DNA of 64,000 nucleotides from Hyalangium versicolor. Its GTDB lineage: Bacteria > Myxococcota > Myxococcia > Myxococcales > Myxococcaceae. Position numbers and translations under genes: made by a program. The notes below the pieces were generated by a model that saw only the letters and a program-made list of their open reading frames with translations, had not been told where the DNA came from and ran no database searches. The stretch is from positions 248,001-312,000 of the forward strand of contig NZ_JAHXBF010000013.1 in the NCBI RefSeq assembly GCF_020103695.1, written 5' to 3'. Shown piece after piece: positions 31,640-43,157 of the stretch. Position 1 is the stretch's first letter; each line of letters starts with the position of its first letter.

Positions 31640-34590
31640 AGGATCGATACCCGCTCCCGGTGCTGTCCGATGCGCCCTCGGCCTGGCGCAGCGTGGAGGA
31701 GCGTCGTGGGCTCATGGCCGATCCCAGCAAGGATGAGTTTCCTCCAGGAGCGTCCGAGCCTCCGCAGGGCGTCTCTCGCCGGAGCCTGCTGGAGCTGGCG
31801 GCCTTTGGATCGGCGGCGCTGGGGCTGTCCGGGTGCTTCCGGCCCGCGCCGGAGAAGGTGTTGCCGTACTCGCAGCAGCCTCCCGAGGTGACGCCGGGAG
31901 TGCCTCTGCACTACGCCACGGGGATCGAGCTGGCGGGGCACGTGCGCGGATTGGTGGTGCGCAGCCACGAGGGACGGCCCACCAAGGTCGAGGGTAATCC
32001 TATCCATCCCGAGAGTCGCGGGGCCGCGGGCGCTCACGAGCAGGCTTCGCTGCTGGGGCTCTACAATCCCTACCGCGCTCGCGAGGTACGCTTCCGGGGG
32101 ACGGCCACCTCCCGCGCGGAGCTGTTCGCTCGGCTGGAGTCACTCGCCCAGCGTACGGATGGAGGCGCCGGGCTGCGGCTGCTGGTGGAGCCTACGGCGT
32201 CTCCGCTGTGGGCGCAGACGTTGTCGCGCGTCCTGGAGCGCTACCCGCGTGCACGCGTGGTGCCGTTCTGTGCCGCCGAGACGGGACAGGCCCGCGAGGG
32301 TGCGCGGCTGGCTTTCGGGCGTCCGCTGCGGGTGCTTCCGCGCTGGGATGCGGCCCGGGTGGTGGTTTCGTTGGACGATGACTTCCTGTCCACGCTGCCG
32401 GGAAGCCCACGCGCGGCGCGAGAGTTCGTCTCTGGCCGCGCTGCTCGGCTCAACCGGCTGTGGGTGATGGAGAGCCATCTCAGCCTCACGGGGGCCTTCG
32501 CTGATCAGCGGCTCCGGGTGCGGCCTTCGAGGATGCCACTGCTGGCGCGTGCGCTCGCGGCGGAGGTGGGGCGTCCGCTTGGCCGGCCGGGGCTTGCGAG
32601 CTTGGCTGAGGCCACGGGAGGACTGAGCGAGGCGGAGAGGCGCTGGGTTTCGGCGGCGGCGCGGGATCTGTCGGCGCATGCGGGCGAGGCGCTCGTGGTG
32701 GCAGGGGAGGGACAACCGCCAGCGGTTCATGCACTGGCGCATCTGCTCAACGAGTCCCTGGGCCCGGCGGGCCAGAGGTTGCGCCTCGTCGAGGAATCTC
32801 GGGTTCCGGCTCCGGATGCCGCGGCGCTGCCGGCGCTTGTGGAGGAACTGCGCTCCGGTTCCGTGGACACGCTCCTCATCACTGCCTGGAATCCGGTGTA
32901 CCGGGCTCCGGCGGATGTGCCGCTCGCGGAAGCCCTGGGTCGGGTGGAGCACGCGGTGTATTGCGCGCTCGAAGAGGATGAGACGGCGGCCGTGTGCTCG
33001 TGGTTCGTTCCCTCCACGCATCCTTATGAGGATTGGGGGGATGGCCGCGCTTCGGATGGCACCACGACGATCCTGCAGCCCCTCATCGCTCCGCTCGTCG
33101 AGGAGACCGTCGCGCCTCTGGACATGCTGTCCGTCTTCACGGGAGAGCTCTCCGCGGCTCCCTATGATCGACTGCGAGCCCTGTGGCGCCAGCGAACCGC
33201 GCGGCCCGAGCGCTTCCAGGAGACGTGGGAGACCTGGCTCGCGGAAGGCGTGATTCCGGACACGCAGCTCTCGGAAGTGCAGGCGCGAGTGGACGAGGCG
33301 GCGGTGCTCTCGGCGGTACGCGCACTGGCGGTGCCGGCCGGGGAGGGACTCGAATTGCACTTCGTGCCCGACCTCAAGCTCTACGACGGGCGCTTCGGCT
33401 TCAATCCCTGGCTCCAGGAGATGCCGGATCCTCTCACTCAGCTCACGTGGGACAACGCGGCATACCTGAGCCCCGCGACGGCCGAGCGCCTGGGCTTGAA
33501 GCGAGGCTCGCGCATCCGACTGGAGCTGAGGGGCCGCTCCCTGGAGGTGCCTGTATTGGTGGCTCCAGGGCAGGCCGATGACACGGTGACGCTGCCGCTG
33601 GGCTACGGACGGACTCGGGGCAGTCCCGTGGCAGTGGGCGTGGGCGTCAATGCCTATGCACTGAGGCACCAGGACTCGCTCTGGTCCGCCCGCGGGCTTC
33701 AGCTCATTCCAGTGCAAGGGCATCACGAGTTCGCGCTTGCACAGGAGCACTGGCGGATGGAGGGCCGGCCCCTGGCGCTCCAGACGACCCAGCCGGAGTT
33801 CCAGTCGCACCAGGACTTGCTGCGCGGCATGCAGGAACCCCAGGAGCACCTCTATCCGCCGCCAAGGCCTCGCACGGATCCCACCTATCGGTGGGGCATG
33901 GCGATCGACCTGCATCGCTGCACCGGGTGCAGTGCGTGCGTACTGGCCTGCCAGGCGGAGAACAACATCCCCGCGGTGGGCCGGGAGCAGGTGCTGCGCG
34001 GGCGGGAGATGCACTGGTTGCGGATCGACCGCTACTTCCTGGGAGACGAGCACGACCCGAGCGTCATCACCCAGCCGCTCATGTGCGTGCACTGCGAGTA
34101 CGCACCCTGCGAGTACGTGTGCCCCGTCAACGCCACGGTGCACTCGGACGAGGGGCTCAACCAGATGATCTACAACCGCTGCATCGGCACGCGGTACTGC
34201 TCCAACAACTGTCCTTACAAGGTCCGGCGGTTCAATTACCTGGACTACACGCCGAACCGCCCGCAGGACCGGATGTACCGCAACCCGCAGGTGACGGTGC
34301 GCTCGCGAGGCGTGATGGAGAAGTGCACCTACTGCGTGCAGCGCATCGAGTCGGCGCGCATCACTTCCCGCGTGGAGCGCCGTGCCATCCGCGAGGGCGA
34401 GGTGCGCACCGCCTGCCAGCAGGCGTGCCCCACCGAGGCCATCGTCTTCGGGAACCTGAATGATCCGCGGTCCGCCGTCACCCGCCTGCACCAGGACCCG
34501 CGCCACTACAAGCTGCTGCACGAACTGGGCACCGAGCCGCGCACGGTGCACCTGGTGCGGCTGAAGAACCCCGAGGAGGCGCTCGGATGA
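31627..34590 (+). CDS. actB: Alternative complex III subunit B, molybdopterin-like Fe-S protein
   Basis: 987 residues. Tat-type signal with SRRSLLELAAFGSAALGLSG near 52-72 and a lipobox-like SGC. The large N-terminal region has the DMSO-reductase fold but is known to lack molybdenum in this family. The C-terminal ~250 residues are ferredoxin-like: CTGCSACVLACQAE, CVHCEYAPCEYVCP, CIGTRYCSNNCPYK, CTYCVQR and CQQACPTEAI, fitting three 4Fe-4S clusters and one 3Fe-4S cluster. ATG 31627 lies inside the 3' end of actA; GTG 31618 is an alternative. It is encoded here as one polypeptide combining the molybdopterin-like and ferredoxin-like parts. Confidence 0.93.
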   Translation: MPPLKDRYPLPVLSDAPSAWRSVEERRGLMADPSKDEFPPGASEPPQGVSRRSLLELAAFGSAALGLSGCFRPAPEKVLPYSQQPPEVTPGVPLHYATGIELAGHVRGLVVRSHEGRPTKVEGNPIHPESRGAAGAHEQASLLGLYNPYRAREVRFRGTATSRAELFARLESLAQRTDGGAGLRLLVEPTASPLWAQTLSRVLERYPRARVVPFCAAETGQAREGARLAFGRPLRVLPRWDAARVVVSLDDDFLSTLPGSPRAAREFVSGRAARLNRLWVMESHLSLTGAFADQRLRVRPSRMPLLARALAAEVGRPLGRPGLASLAEATGGLSEAERRWVSAAARDLSAHAGEALVVAGEGQPPAVHALAHLLNESLGPAGQRLRLVEESRVPAPDAAALPALVEELRSGSVDTLLITAWNPVYRAPADVPLAEALGRVEHAVYCALEEDETAAVCSWFVPSTHPYEDWGDGRASDGTTTILQPLIAPLVEETVAPLDMLSVFTGELSAAPYDRLRALWRQRTARPERFQETWETWLAEGVIPDTQLSEVQARVDEAAVLSAVRALAVPAGEGLELHFVPDLKLYDGRFGFNPWLQEMPDPLTQLTWDNAAYLSPATAERLGLKRGSRIRLELRGRSLEVPVLVAPGQADDTVTLPLGYGRTRGSPVAVGVGVNAYALRHQDSLWSARGLQLIPVQGHHEFALAQEHWRMEGRPLALQTTQPEFQSHQDLLRGMQEPQEHLYPPPRPRTDPTYRWGMAIDLHRCTGCSACVLACQAENNIPAVGREQVLRGREMHWLRIDRYFLGDEHDPSVITQPLMCVHCEYAPCEYVCPVNATVHSDEGLNQMIYNRCIGTRYCSNNCPYKVRRFNYLDYTPNRPQDRMYRNPQVTVRSRGVMEKCTYCVQRIESARITSRVERRAIREGEVRTACQQACPTEAIVFGNLNDPRSAVTRLHQDPRHYKLLHELGTEPRTVHLVRLKNPEEALG

Positions 34591-36020
34591 TCCAGCCCGC
34601 TCCCAAGGCACCCGTGACGGCCGATCCGCTCGTGGAGCACCCGCTCATCAGGGGGCGCTACTCGAACGAGGAGCTCAACGCTTCGCTGCTGCGGCCGGTG
34701 CTGACCTCGCCGGGGCGTGGGTGGTGGGCGCTCGTGGGCCTGTGCTCCGCGCTCGTGGGTTTGCTGGTGGTGGCCATCGGAGTGACCCTGGTGAAGGGCA
34801 TCGGGTCGTGGGGCAACAACATCCCCGTGGCCTGGGCCTTCGGCATCATCAACTTCGTCTGGTGGATCGGTATCGGGCACGCCGGCACGCTCATTTCGGC
34901 CATCCTGCTGCTGTTCGGCGAGAAGTGGCGCAGCTCCGTCAACCGCATGGCCGAGGCGATGACCCTGTTCGCCGTGGCCTGCGCGGGCCTCTTTCCGTTG
35001 CTGCACCTGGGGCGGCCGTGGAAGTTCTACTGGCTGCTGCCATACCCGAGCACGCTGCGCGCCTGGCCCCAGTTCCGCTCACCGCTCACGTGGGACGTCG
35101 TGGCGATCCTCACGTACCTCACGGTGTCGTTCCTGTTCTGGTACCTGGGGATGTTGCCGGACCTGGCCTCCGCTCGGGACACCGCTCGTGAGACGTGGAA
35201 GCGCCGCGCCTGGGGCATCCTCTCCATGGGGTGGCGAGGCAGTGCCCGGCACTGGTTGCAGTGGCGCGCGGCGTACGTGGTGCTCGCGGGACTGGCCACG
35301 CCGCTGGTCGTCTCGGTGCACACCATCGTGTCGTTCGACTTCGCGGTGGCCCAGCTCCCGGGTTGGCACAGCACCATCTTCCCCCCGTACTTCGTGGCGG
35401 GAGCCATCTTCTCCGGGCTGGCCATGGTGCTCACGCTGCTCATCCCCGCGCGGCGGGTGCTGGGCCTGCAGCACGTCATCACAGAGGCGCACCTGGATGC
35501 GCTCTCTCGGCTGCTGCTCGTGGCTGGGCTCTTCGTGGCGTACGGCTACCTCCAGGAGCACTTCTTCGGCTGGTACAGCGGCAACGCGTACGAGCAGCAC
35601 GCGATGAACATCCTGCGCGTGGGCCCGTATGCGCCGCTCTTCTGGACGGTCATCTTCTGCAACGTCGTGGTGCCGCAGCTCTTCTGGAGCGCGCGGCTGC
35701 GCATCCAACCCGCGGTGCTCTGGGGGGCTGCGCTGCTGGTCAATGTGGGCATGTGGCTGGAGCGCTACATGATCATCGTGGCGTCGCTCAGCGAGGACTT
35801 CCTGCCGAGCAGTTGGAAGCACTACGCGCCCACCTGGGTGGATCTCAGTCTGCTCGCGGGCACGCTGGGGCTGTTCGGCCTGGGGTTCCTGCTGTTCCTC
35901 AAGTTGCTGCCTCCAGTGCCCGCCAGCGAGGTGAAGCACCTGCAGCACGAGTTGGAGGCATCCGAGGCCTTTGCGCGAGAGGTCTCCGCGAAGGATGGGG
36001 CGGCGGGAGGGGCGGAATGA
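34587..36020 (+). CDS. actC: Alternative complex III subunit C, NrfD-like quinol-binding protein
   Basis: 477 residues with about ten membrane helices. It starts MIQPAPKAPVTADPLVEHPL, overlapping the actB stop by four bases (ATGA). Family landmarks: GIGHAGTLISAILLLF, PLLHLGRPWKFYWLLPYP and FDFAVAQLPGWHSTIFPPYF. NrfD/PsrC proteins bind quinol near the periplasmic side and contain a proton-translocation path. It partners with ActF, its paralogue, in the membrane domain. Confidence 0.94.
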   Translation: MIQPAPKAPVTADPLVEHPLIRGRYSNEELNASLLRPVLTSPGRGWWALVGLCSALVGLLVVAIGVTLVKGIGSWGNNIPVAWAFGIINFVWWIGIGHAGTLISAILLLFGEKWRSSVNRMAEAMTLFAVACAGLFPLLHLGRPWKFYWLLPYPSTLRAWPQFRSPLTWDVVAILTYLTVSFLFWYLGMLPDLASARDTARETWKRRAWGILSMGWRGSARHWLQWRAAYVVLAGLATPLVVSVHTIVSFDFAVAQLPGWHSTIFPPYFVAGAIFSGLAMVLTLLIPARRVLGLQHVITEAHLDALSRLLLVAGLFVAYGYLQEHFFGWYSGNAYEQHAMNILRVGPYAPLFWTVIFCNVVVPQLFWSARLRIQPAVLWGAALLVNVGMWLERYMIIVASLSEDFLPSSWKHYAPTWVDLSLLAGTLGLFGLGFLLFLKLLPPVPASEVKHLQHELEASEAFAREVSAKDGAAGGAE

Positions 36021-36544
36021 AGCACTGGGTGCTCGGAGAGTTCCGCTCCCCCGAGGGGCTGCTGGAGGCTGCGCGGGCCCTGCGCGAGCGCGGCCTCGTG
36101 ATGCTGGACGCCCATACCCCCTTTCCCGTGGAGGGGTTGGCCGAGGTGCTGGAGCTGAAGCCGTCGCGGCTGCCCGCACTGGGACTTCTCGCGGGGCTCT
36201 CCGGAGCCGTGGGAGCCTATCTGATGCAGTGGTTCACCCAGCGGGTGGACTGGCCCCTCGATATTGGAGGACGGCCGCTGCATTCCGCACCTGCCTTCAT
36301 CCCCATCACCTTCGAGACCGCGGTGCTCTCGGCTGCGGGAGCTGTGTTTCTCGGAGTGTTCGTGGCATGTGGCCTGCCTCGGGTGACGCACCCGGTGTTC
36401 GAGCTGGAGTCCTTCCGCAGCGCCAGCGTGGACGGCTTCTGGGTGAGCGTCGCGGTGGACGAGGCCTCGCAGCTAGATGCCGTGTCCGAGACCCTGCGTT
36501 CCCTGGGCGCCGCGCAGGTGTCGCAGGTGGGGGAGGGCGCATGA
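36017..36544 (+). CDS. actD: Alternative complex III subunit D (DUF3341)
   Basis: 175 residues beginning MKHWVLGEFRSPEGLLEAAR, an N-terminal cytoplasmic alpha/beta part, followed by two membrane helices (about 58-80 and 96-120) and a cytoplasmic tail with a ferredoxin-like sub-fold (DGFWVSVAVDEASQLDAV). It overlaps actC and actE by four bases each. It is a structural subunit of the complex. Confidence 0.92.
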   Translation: MKHWVLGEFRSPEGLLEAARALRERGLVMLDAHTPFPVEGLAEVLELKPSRLPALGLLAGLSGAVGAYLMQWFTQRVDWPLDIGGRPLHSAPAFIPITFETAVLSAAGAVFLGVFVACGLPRVTHPVFELESFRSASVDGFWVSVAVDEASQLDAVSETLRSLGAAQVSQVGEGA

Positions 36545-37293
36545 GGACGCTCCTGCTCCTGCCTGTCGTGGCTGCGGTGCTCCTGGTCGCCTGTGAGGAC
36601 CGGGATCCAATGCAGCAGCAGGAGCGGGATGATCCCTTCGCCGCTGATCCCTATTTCGCGGATGGGCGGGCCATGCGGCCCACGGTGCGGGGGACGGTGC
36701 CTCAGGACTGGCATCGCCAGCAGGCGGCCTTCAGGGTCGACCAGAGTCCGGATGCCGGCTGGGTGGATCGGCCGCCGGTGGCGTTGACCCGGGAGATGCT
36801 CCTGGCGGGACGCGGACACTTCGAGACGTGGTGCGCCCCGTGTCATGGGGTGCTGGCGGATGGCCAGAGCGTGGTCGCGAGGAACATGCAATTGCGGCCC
36901 GCTCCCGCGCTGTTCGGGCCTCTGCACCGAACCCATCCGGCGCTCAGTGCCGCTCAGCTTGACGGAGGCACTCCGGAGGCGGGCGCGGTGGGAGCTCCGA
37001 CGTCCCTCAGCGCGGTGCAGTTAGACGGAGGCACTCCCGATGCGGGGGGATGGGCCGGGCCGGTGTCCGCAGGCTGGGGGGCATTGCCGCATCCGCCGGG
37101 CTTCTACTACTCGGTCATGACCGATGGGTACGGGCTGATGCCGTCCTACGCGGATGCGCTCGCGCCCTCCAAGCGCTGGGCCGTGGTGGCCTACCTGAGA
37201 GCGCTCGCCTACAGCCAGCTCGCGCCCGTTTCGGCCGCGCCGCCTGCGGTTCAAGCTTCGCTCCAGCAAGGGAGCACGGGAGGTGCACCATGA
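36541..37293 (+). CDS. actE: Alternative complex III subunit E, monohaem cytochrome c lipoprotein
   Basis: 250 residues. The signal ends LLVAC (Cys18), then a Met/Gln/Asp-rich tether. One haem site: WCAPCHG (about 97-103), with DGYGLMPSYADAL as the likely Met-ligand loop. Between the two lies an insert with a 21-residue direct repeat (LSAAQLDGGTPEAG / LSAVQLDGGTPDAG) that is not part of the usual ActE core. It hands electrons from ActA/B to the oxidase cytochrome domain. Confidence 0.92.
   Translation: MRTLLLLPVVAAVLLVACEDRDPMQQQERDDPFAADPYFADGRAMRPTVRGTVPQDWHRQQAAFRVDQSPDAGWVDRPPVALTREMLLAGRGHFETWCAPCHGVLADGQSVVARNMQLRPAPALFGPLHRTHPALSAAQLDGGTPEAGAVGAPTSLSAVQLDGGTPDAGGWAGPVSAGWGALPHPPGFYYSVMTDGYGLMPSYADALAPSKRWAVVAYLRALAYSQLAPVSAAPPAVQASLQQGSTGGAP
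36943..37047 (+). repeat. 63-bp tandem duplication inside actE
   Basis: CTCAG...GACGGAGGCACTCC at 36943 recurs at 37006, exactly 63 bases (21 codons) later, with scattered substitutions. The frame is preserved. Confidence 0.8.
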
Positions 37294-38495
37294 CCACGGT
37301 GCTGCCGCGTTTCGAGGGAGGCCGGCGCGAGCTGGGCGTGTTGCTCGTCGTCGGCATGCTCGGCTTGGGCGCCACACTGGCCGGTGGATTCATGAACCCC
37401 CGGGAGGCGGCGCACGGGTACCTGTTCGCCTTCGCCTACTGGCTGTCCCTGTGCCTCGGGGCACTGGTGCTCCTGTCCGCCTTCCACGCTGCTCGCGCGC
37501 GCTGGCCCGTGGTGTTGCGGCGTCCCCTGGAGGTGATGGCGGCGTGCTGCCCGCTGTTCATCCTCCTCTTTATTCCCGTGGCGGTGGCGATGCGGCAGTT
37601 GTTCCCCTGGGTGGATCCTTCGCCAGCGCTGGGTGAGCACGCGCTCCACCTCCTGGAGCACAAGCGGCCCTATCTCAATGTCCCCGGCTTCTTCCTTCGC
37701 GCGCTCATCTACTTCGGCGTGTGGTGCGCCGTCGCGCTGCTTCTCTATCGCTGGTCCGTTCAGCAGGACGCGGAGCCCGAGCAGAGCGAACACCGGGTGC
37801 GCATCACCCTGTGGCAACGGCGGCTGGCGGCGGGCTCTCTGCCGGTGGTGGTGGTGTGCCTGTCGTTCGCCACCCTGGACTGGATGATGTCCCTGGAGCC
37901 CCTCTGGCAGTCCACCGTCTACGCGCTCTACGTGGGGTGCGGCGCGGTGGTGGGCGCGATGTCCGTCGTGGGGATCCTGGCGGCTCGGGGACAGGCGGAG
38001 GGGCAGTTCGGCGCGTTGATGCGGTCCGTACACTTCCGGTGGCTGGGGACACTGCTGCTGAGCTTCGTGTGCTTGTGGGCCTACTGCGCCTTCTCGCAAC
38101 TGCTGCTCATGTGGATCGCCACGCTCCCTGAGGAGGTGGGGTGGTACCGCGCTCGCCTGGACGGAGGCTGGCGCTGGCTGGCCGCGCTCCTCGCGCTGGG
38201 GCACTTCGCGGGGCCCTTTCTGCTGCTGCTCCAGCGCCGCATCAAGGAGAGTCCCCGGGCACTCGCGTGGGTGTGCGCGTGGCTGCTGCTCATGCACGTG
38301 GTGGATCTGTATTGGCTGGTGCTGCCCGCGCTCCACCCGCGTCAGTGGTACCCGCATTGGACGAGCCTCACCGCCTGGGTGGGCGTGGGCGGCCTGTCCG
38401 TGGCGGCCTGTCTGTGGCTGCTGCGTGGTGGCTACACCGTGCCGGTGCGCGATCCCTTCCTCCTTCACTCGTTGCGGGTGACCAGCCATGAGTGA
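37290..38495 (+). CDS. actF: Alternative complex III subunit F, NrfD-like membrane protein
   Basis: 401 residues with about ten membrane helices, a shorter paralogue of ActC. Landmarks: MNPREAAHGYLFAFAYWLSL, PYLNVPGFFLRALIYF and SLEPLWQSTVYALYVGCG. ATG 37290 overlaps the actE stop. It completes the membrane domain of the complex. Confidence 0.92.
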   Translation: MTTVLPRFEGGRRELGVLLVVGMLGLGATLAGGFMNPREAAHGYLFAFAYWLSLCLGALVLLSAFHAARARWPVVLRRPLEVMAACCPLFILLFIPVAVAMRQLFPWVDPSPALGEHALHLLEHKRPYLNVPGFFLRALIYFGVWCAVALLLYRWSVQQDAEPEQSEHRVRITLWQRRLAAGSLPVVVVCLSFATLDWMMSLEPLWQSTVYALYVGCGAVVGAMSVVGILAARGQAEGQFGALMRSVHFRWLGTLLLSFVCLWAYCAFSQLLLMWIATLPEEVGWYRARLDGGWRWLAALLALGHFAGPFLLLLQRRIKESPRALAWVCAWLLLMHVVDLYWLVLPALHPRQWYPHWTSLTAWVGVGGLSVAACLWLLRGGYTVPVRDPFLLHSLRVTSHE

Positions 38496-38847
38496 GGGAT
38501 TCACGCCGAGCCCGCCCCAGCACGACCGGCTGCCGAGCCGGCTCATCATCGGCGTGGGCGTTGGCTGGCTGGTGCTCGTCGTCCTCGTGCTGTTCGCGGT
38601 CCGTTGGTGGGAGGGCAGGAGCCTCCCTTCCGAGAAGGCCGGAGTGCCCGCGCGGATGGGCGAGGCGGAGATCGGCGACGTCAACCAGCGTCCCTTCGCG
38701 CTGGAGGACGCAGCTCCGCGCCTGAGAGCCGAACAGGGCGCACGACTGGAGACCTACGGCTGGGTGGATCGCGGCGCGGGCATCATCCACGTGCCCATCG
38801 AGCGCGCCATGGAGCAGGTGCTGGCGGAGGAGGGGAGGAGGCCATGA
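38488..38847 (+). CDS. Small single-span membrane protein between actF and coxB
   Basis: 119 residues with one membrane helix (LIIGVGVGWLVLVVLVLFAV, about 19-38) and a periplasmic tail with GWVDRGAGIIHVPIERAMEQ. That tail motif (Gly-Trp-Val-Asp...Ile-Pro-Ile-x-x-Ala-Met) recurs in small proteins encoded beside ACIII and caa3 genes, so an assembly or accessory subunit is likely (ActG/ActH-type in some schemes). It overlaps actF by 8 bases and coxB by 4. Confidence 0.78.
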   Translation: MSEGFTPSPPQHDRLPSRLIIGVGVGWLVLVVLVLFAVRWWEGRSLPSEKAGVPARMGEAEIGDVNQRPFALEDAAPRLRAEQGARLETYGWVDRGAGIIHVPIERAMEQVLAEEGRRP

Positions 38848-39873
38848 GCGAGTTGCTGCGACACCTCCTGTTCCTCCCCGAGGCGGGCTCCACGCTGGCG
38901 GACCGCGTGGACCGCATCCACTTCTTCGTCATCATCACCACCTTCGTGGTGGGGACTTGCATCGGGCTCACCGGCTTTGTCTTCCTGGTGCGTTACCGGC
39001 GGCGGCACGCCTTCACCTTCACGCCTCGGGTGGTGGCTCCCATGTGGCTGGAGGGCCTCTTCATCTGCGTGCCGCTCAGCTTCTTCCTGTTGTGGGGGAT
39101 CATCGGCTTCCACGACTACGTCTGGGCGAAGACGGCTCCTGCGGGAGCGATGGATGTCTACGTCACGGGCAAGCAGTGGATGTGGAAGTTCGCCTATCCG
39201 GAGGGCATCGGCAGCGTGGGCGAGCTGTACGTGCCGACGGGCCGCCCGGTGCGGTTGCTGCTCACGGCTCGGGACGTCATCCACTCCTTCTATGTACCCG
39301 CGTTCCGGCTCAAGCAGGACGCGCTGCCCGGGCGCTACACGGAGACGTGGTTCGAGGTGAAGCGGCCGGGGCGCTACCAGGTGCTGTGCGCCGAGTACTG
39401 CGGACTGGACCACTCGCAGATGCGAGCCGAGGTGGTGGCGCTGGAGCCGGGAGAATTCGAGGCGTGGAAGGCTCGGCAGAAGGCCCTGCCCACGCCAGGG
39501 CCAGGAGAGGCGCCCACGGTGGTGTCCGGAGCGGATGCGCCGGGGCCGCTGGCCGAGGTGGGGCGCACCGTGGCCACGCGGCAGGGCTGCTTCCAGTGCC
39601 ACACCGTGGATGGGACGCCGCATATCGGGCCCACGTGGCTGGGGCTCTACCTGCGCGAGGAGCCCCTGCGGTCCGGCGAGCGGATCCGCGCGGACGTGGC
39701 CTACCTCACCGAGTCGATGATGGACCCGGCGGCCAAGGTGGTGGCGGGCTTCAACCCGGTGATGCCGAACTTCCACGGGAGGCTGAGTGCTCCCGAGGCG
39801 GCGGCCATCGTCGAATACATCAAGACGCTGCGACCCGAGCGCCCCGTGCCTCCGGCCGCGCAGGAGCCCACGT

Positions 39874-39893
<20 letters not shown>
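38844..39893 (+). CDS. coxB: Cytochrome c oxidase subunit II with fused cytochrome c (caa3 type)
   Basis: 349 residues. Two N-terminal membrane helices, then the cupredoxin CuA domain: GKQWMWKFAYPEG, DVIHSFYVPAFRLKQD and the CuA site CAEYCGLDHSQM. After a Pro-rich linker a cytochrome c domain follows with GCFQCHTVDG and NPVMPNFHG (Met ligand). Fusion of haem c marks the caa3 class, which can take electrons directly from ActE. ATG 38844 sits behind GGAGG. Confidence 0.95.
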
Positions 39894-41500
<1,607 letters not shown>

Positions 41501-41511
<11 letters not shown>

Positions 41512-42151
41512 GCCCGCGCTGAGGCCGGTGGTGCCTCATGCCGACCACTTCGGCGACGAGGCCTCGCGCCAGGACGCGGCGCATTTGGGCATGTGGATCT
41601 TCCTGGCCACCGAGGTGCTGCTGTTCGCGGGCCTCTTCGCCGCCTACGCCATGTACCGGCTGGCGTACCCGGAGGTGTTCCTCCATGCGCGCGAGCACAT
41701 GGAGGTGACGCTGGGGACGATCAACACCTATGTGCTGGTGAGCAGCAGCGTGCTCGTGGCGCTGGCGATCGCCTCCATCCGTGGCGGCAGGGAGATGACC
41801 GCCAGCGCATTGCTCGCGGGCGCGGCGCTGCTGGGCATCACCTTCCTCTGCATCAAGGGCGTGGAGTACGCCCACCACGCGAGAGACAAGGCCCTGCCCG
41901 GCGCGCACTACGCCTTGCACGCGTTCGCCGTCCCGGGGGCGAGCCTCTACTTCACCCTCTACTGGATCATGACGGGCGTGCATGCCGTGCACGTGACGGT
42001 GGGGGTGGGCGTGCTCTCGGTGCTGAGTTTCCAGACGCTGTCGGGGAAGTTCAACGCGCGCTACCACACACCGCTGGAGCTGGGCGGCATGTACTGGCAC
42101 CTCGTGGATGTCGTCTGGTTGTTCCTCTGGCCGTTGCTCTACCTGGCGTGA
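41501..42151 (+). CDS. coxC: Cytochrome c oxidase subunit III
   Basis: 216 residues with five membrane helices. Landmarks: LGMWIFLATEVLLFAGLFAA with the conserved Glu, GVEYAHHARDKALPG, and MTGVHAVHVTVGV; ends YWHLVDVVWLFLWPLLYL. GTG 41501 is preferred because GGAGG is at 41490-41494; upstream ATG 41480 would add seven residues. It overlaps coxA by 11 bases. Confidence 0.93.
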
Positions 42152-42167
42152 CGTGGAGGAGGTGCGG

Positions 42168-42578
42168 ATGACGGGGACTCCAGACAGGAGTAAGGGGCAC
42201 GAGCCCCATGGCGGCTTCGGCAAGGCCTTGCTCGTGGGAGGCGGGCTGCTCGCGTTCACCACGCTGTCATACGGGTTGGCACACCTGCACCTGGGGCACT
42301 GGGGGCTCGTGGTGGCCATGGTCATCGCGCTGATCAAATCGACGCTGGTCGTCTTCTTCTTCATGCACCTGTCGGAGCGGCCCGGTGGACCTCGATTGGT
42401 GGTGGCCACCGCGATGGCCTTCGTCGTCATCCTCGTGGGGTTGATCCTCGCGGAGGCCAGCGAGCGGCCCAGGAGCGTGTTGCCTCCAGGCCCGTTCTCG
42501 GCCGAGACACTCCCAGGGCTCCAGGACGAGCCCGCAGCGGCACCCACGCGCGAGTCCCCCAGCGAGCAGACGCCCTGA
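42168..42578 (+). CDS. coxD: Cytochrome c oxidase subunit IV (COX4_pro type)
   Basis: 136 residues with three membrane helices. The short family motif ALIKSTLVVFFFMHLSE (about 60-76) is diagnostic for the prokaryotic subunit IV. A Pro/Ala-rich tail follows. It is the last gene of the operon; its stop abuts the stop of the opposing gene at 42579 with no room for a terminator between them. Confidence 0.9.
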   Translation: MTGTPDRSKGHEPHGGFGKALLVGGGLLAFTTLSYGLAHLHLGHWGLVVAMVIALIKSTLVVFFFMHLSERPGGPRLVVATAMAFVVILVGLILAEASERPRSVLPPGPFSAETLPGLQDEPAAAPTRESPSEQTP

Positions 42579-43157
42579 TCAGGCCACCGCTGCGCGAACT
42601 CCACGAAGGGTCCGGCGCATCCGGTCGAGGTGGGTCACGAGCTTTCGAGCCGGTACCACCGCGCCAAGCGAGGCTCCGAAGGCCAGGTGCAGCAGGAGCA
42701 GTGCTCCGTGAGGCGCCGCGCGATCGAGGGGCGGTGAGGCCCACGGCACCACCAACGCAGGCATGACGGTCTGGAGCACCAGTCCCATCAGCACCCCGAG
42801 CATCAGCGCCGCCGTGCCCGTGCCTCCTCGCGGCAGCAGCATGGCGAAGAGCGTGGCCAGTCCTCCCGCGACGGCCATGTGCACGGCCAAACCCAGGAGC
42901 GCCGCGAGCGTGCCACTCGGTGCTTCACGGAAGAAGACGCCACCAGCCAAGCGCGCCGCGTACCACGGATCCCTATGGGTGATGACTCCCAGCGGCAGCG
43001 CGAGCGCCACCATGATCGTGGCTCCGAGCATCCCCGCCAGCGCCCCTGGCAACACAACATCTCGGAAGAGGTTCCACGGCTCGCCCTCTTCTCGTTTGGC
43101 CTCGAGGATCTGACGGGCATGCTGGATGCGCTCCATGATGCTCTCCATGGTCGTCAT
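42579..43157 (-). CDS. Four-helix inner-membrane protein of unknown function
   Basis: 192 residues from ATG 43157 (43187 and 43148 are alternatives; none has a strong ribosome site). A short basic N-terminal helix (IMERIQHARQILEAKREEGE) precedes four membrane segments (LPGALAGMLGATIMVALALP and others) rich in Gly and Ala. I do not recognise the family. It converges on the oxidase operon and diverges from the enolase-superfamily gene. Confidence 0.7.
   Translation of the reverse strand: MTTMESIMERIQHARQILEAKREEGEPWNLFRDVVLPGALAGMLGATIMVALALPLGVITHRDPWYAARLAGGVFFREAPSGTLAALLGLAVHMAVAGGLATLFAMLLPRGGTGTAALMLGVLMGLVLQTVMPALVVPWASPPLDRAAPHGALLLLHLAFGASLGAVVPARKLVTHLDRMRRTLRGVRAAVA

Noticed and set aside
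32140..34611. 823-residue minus-strand ORF
   Set aside because: Antisense to actB; Arg/His/Gln-rich shadow translation.
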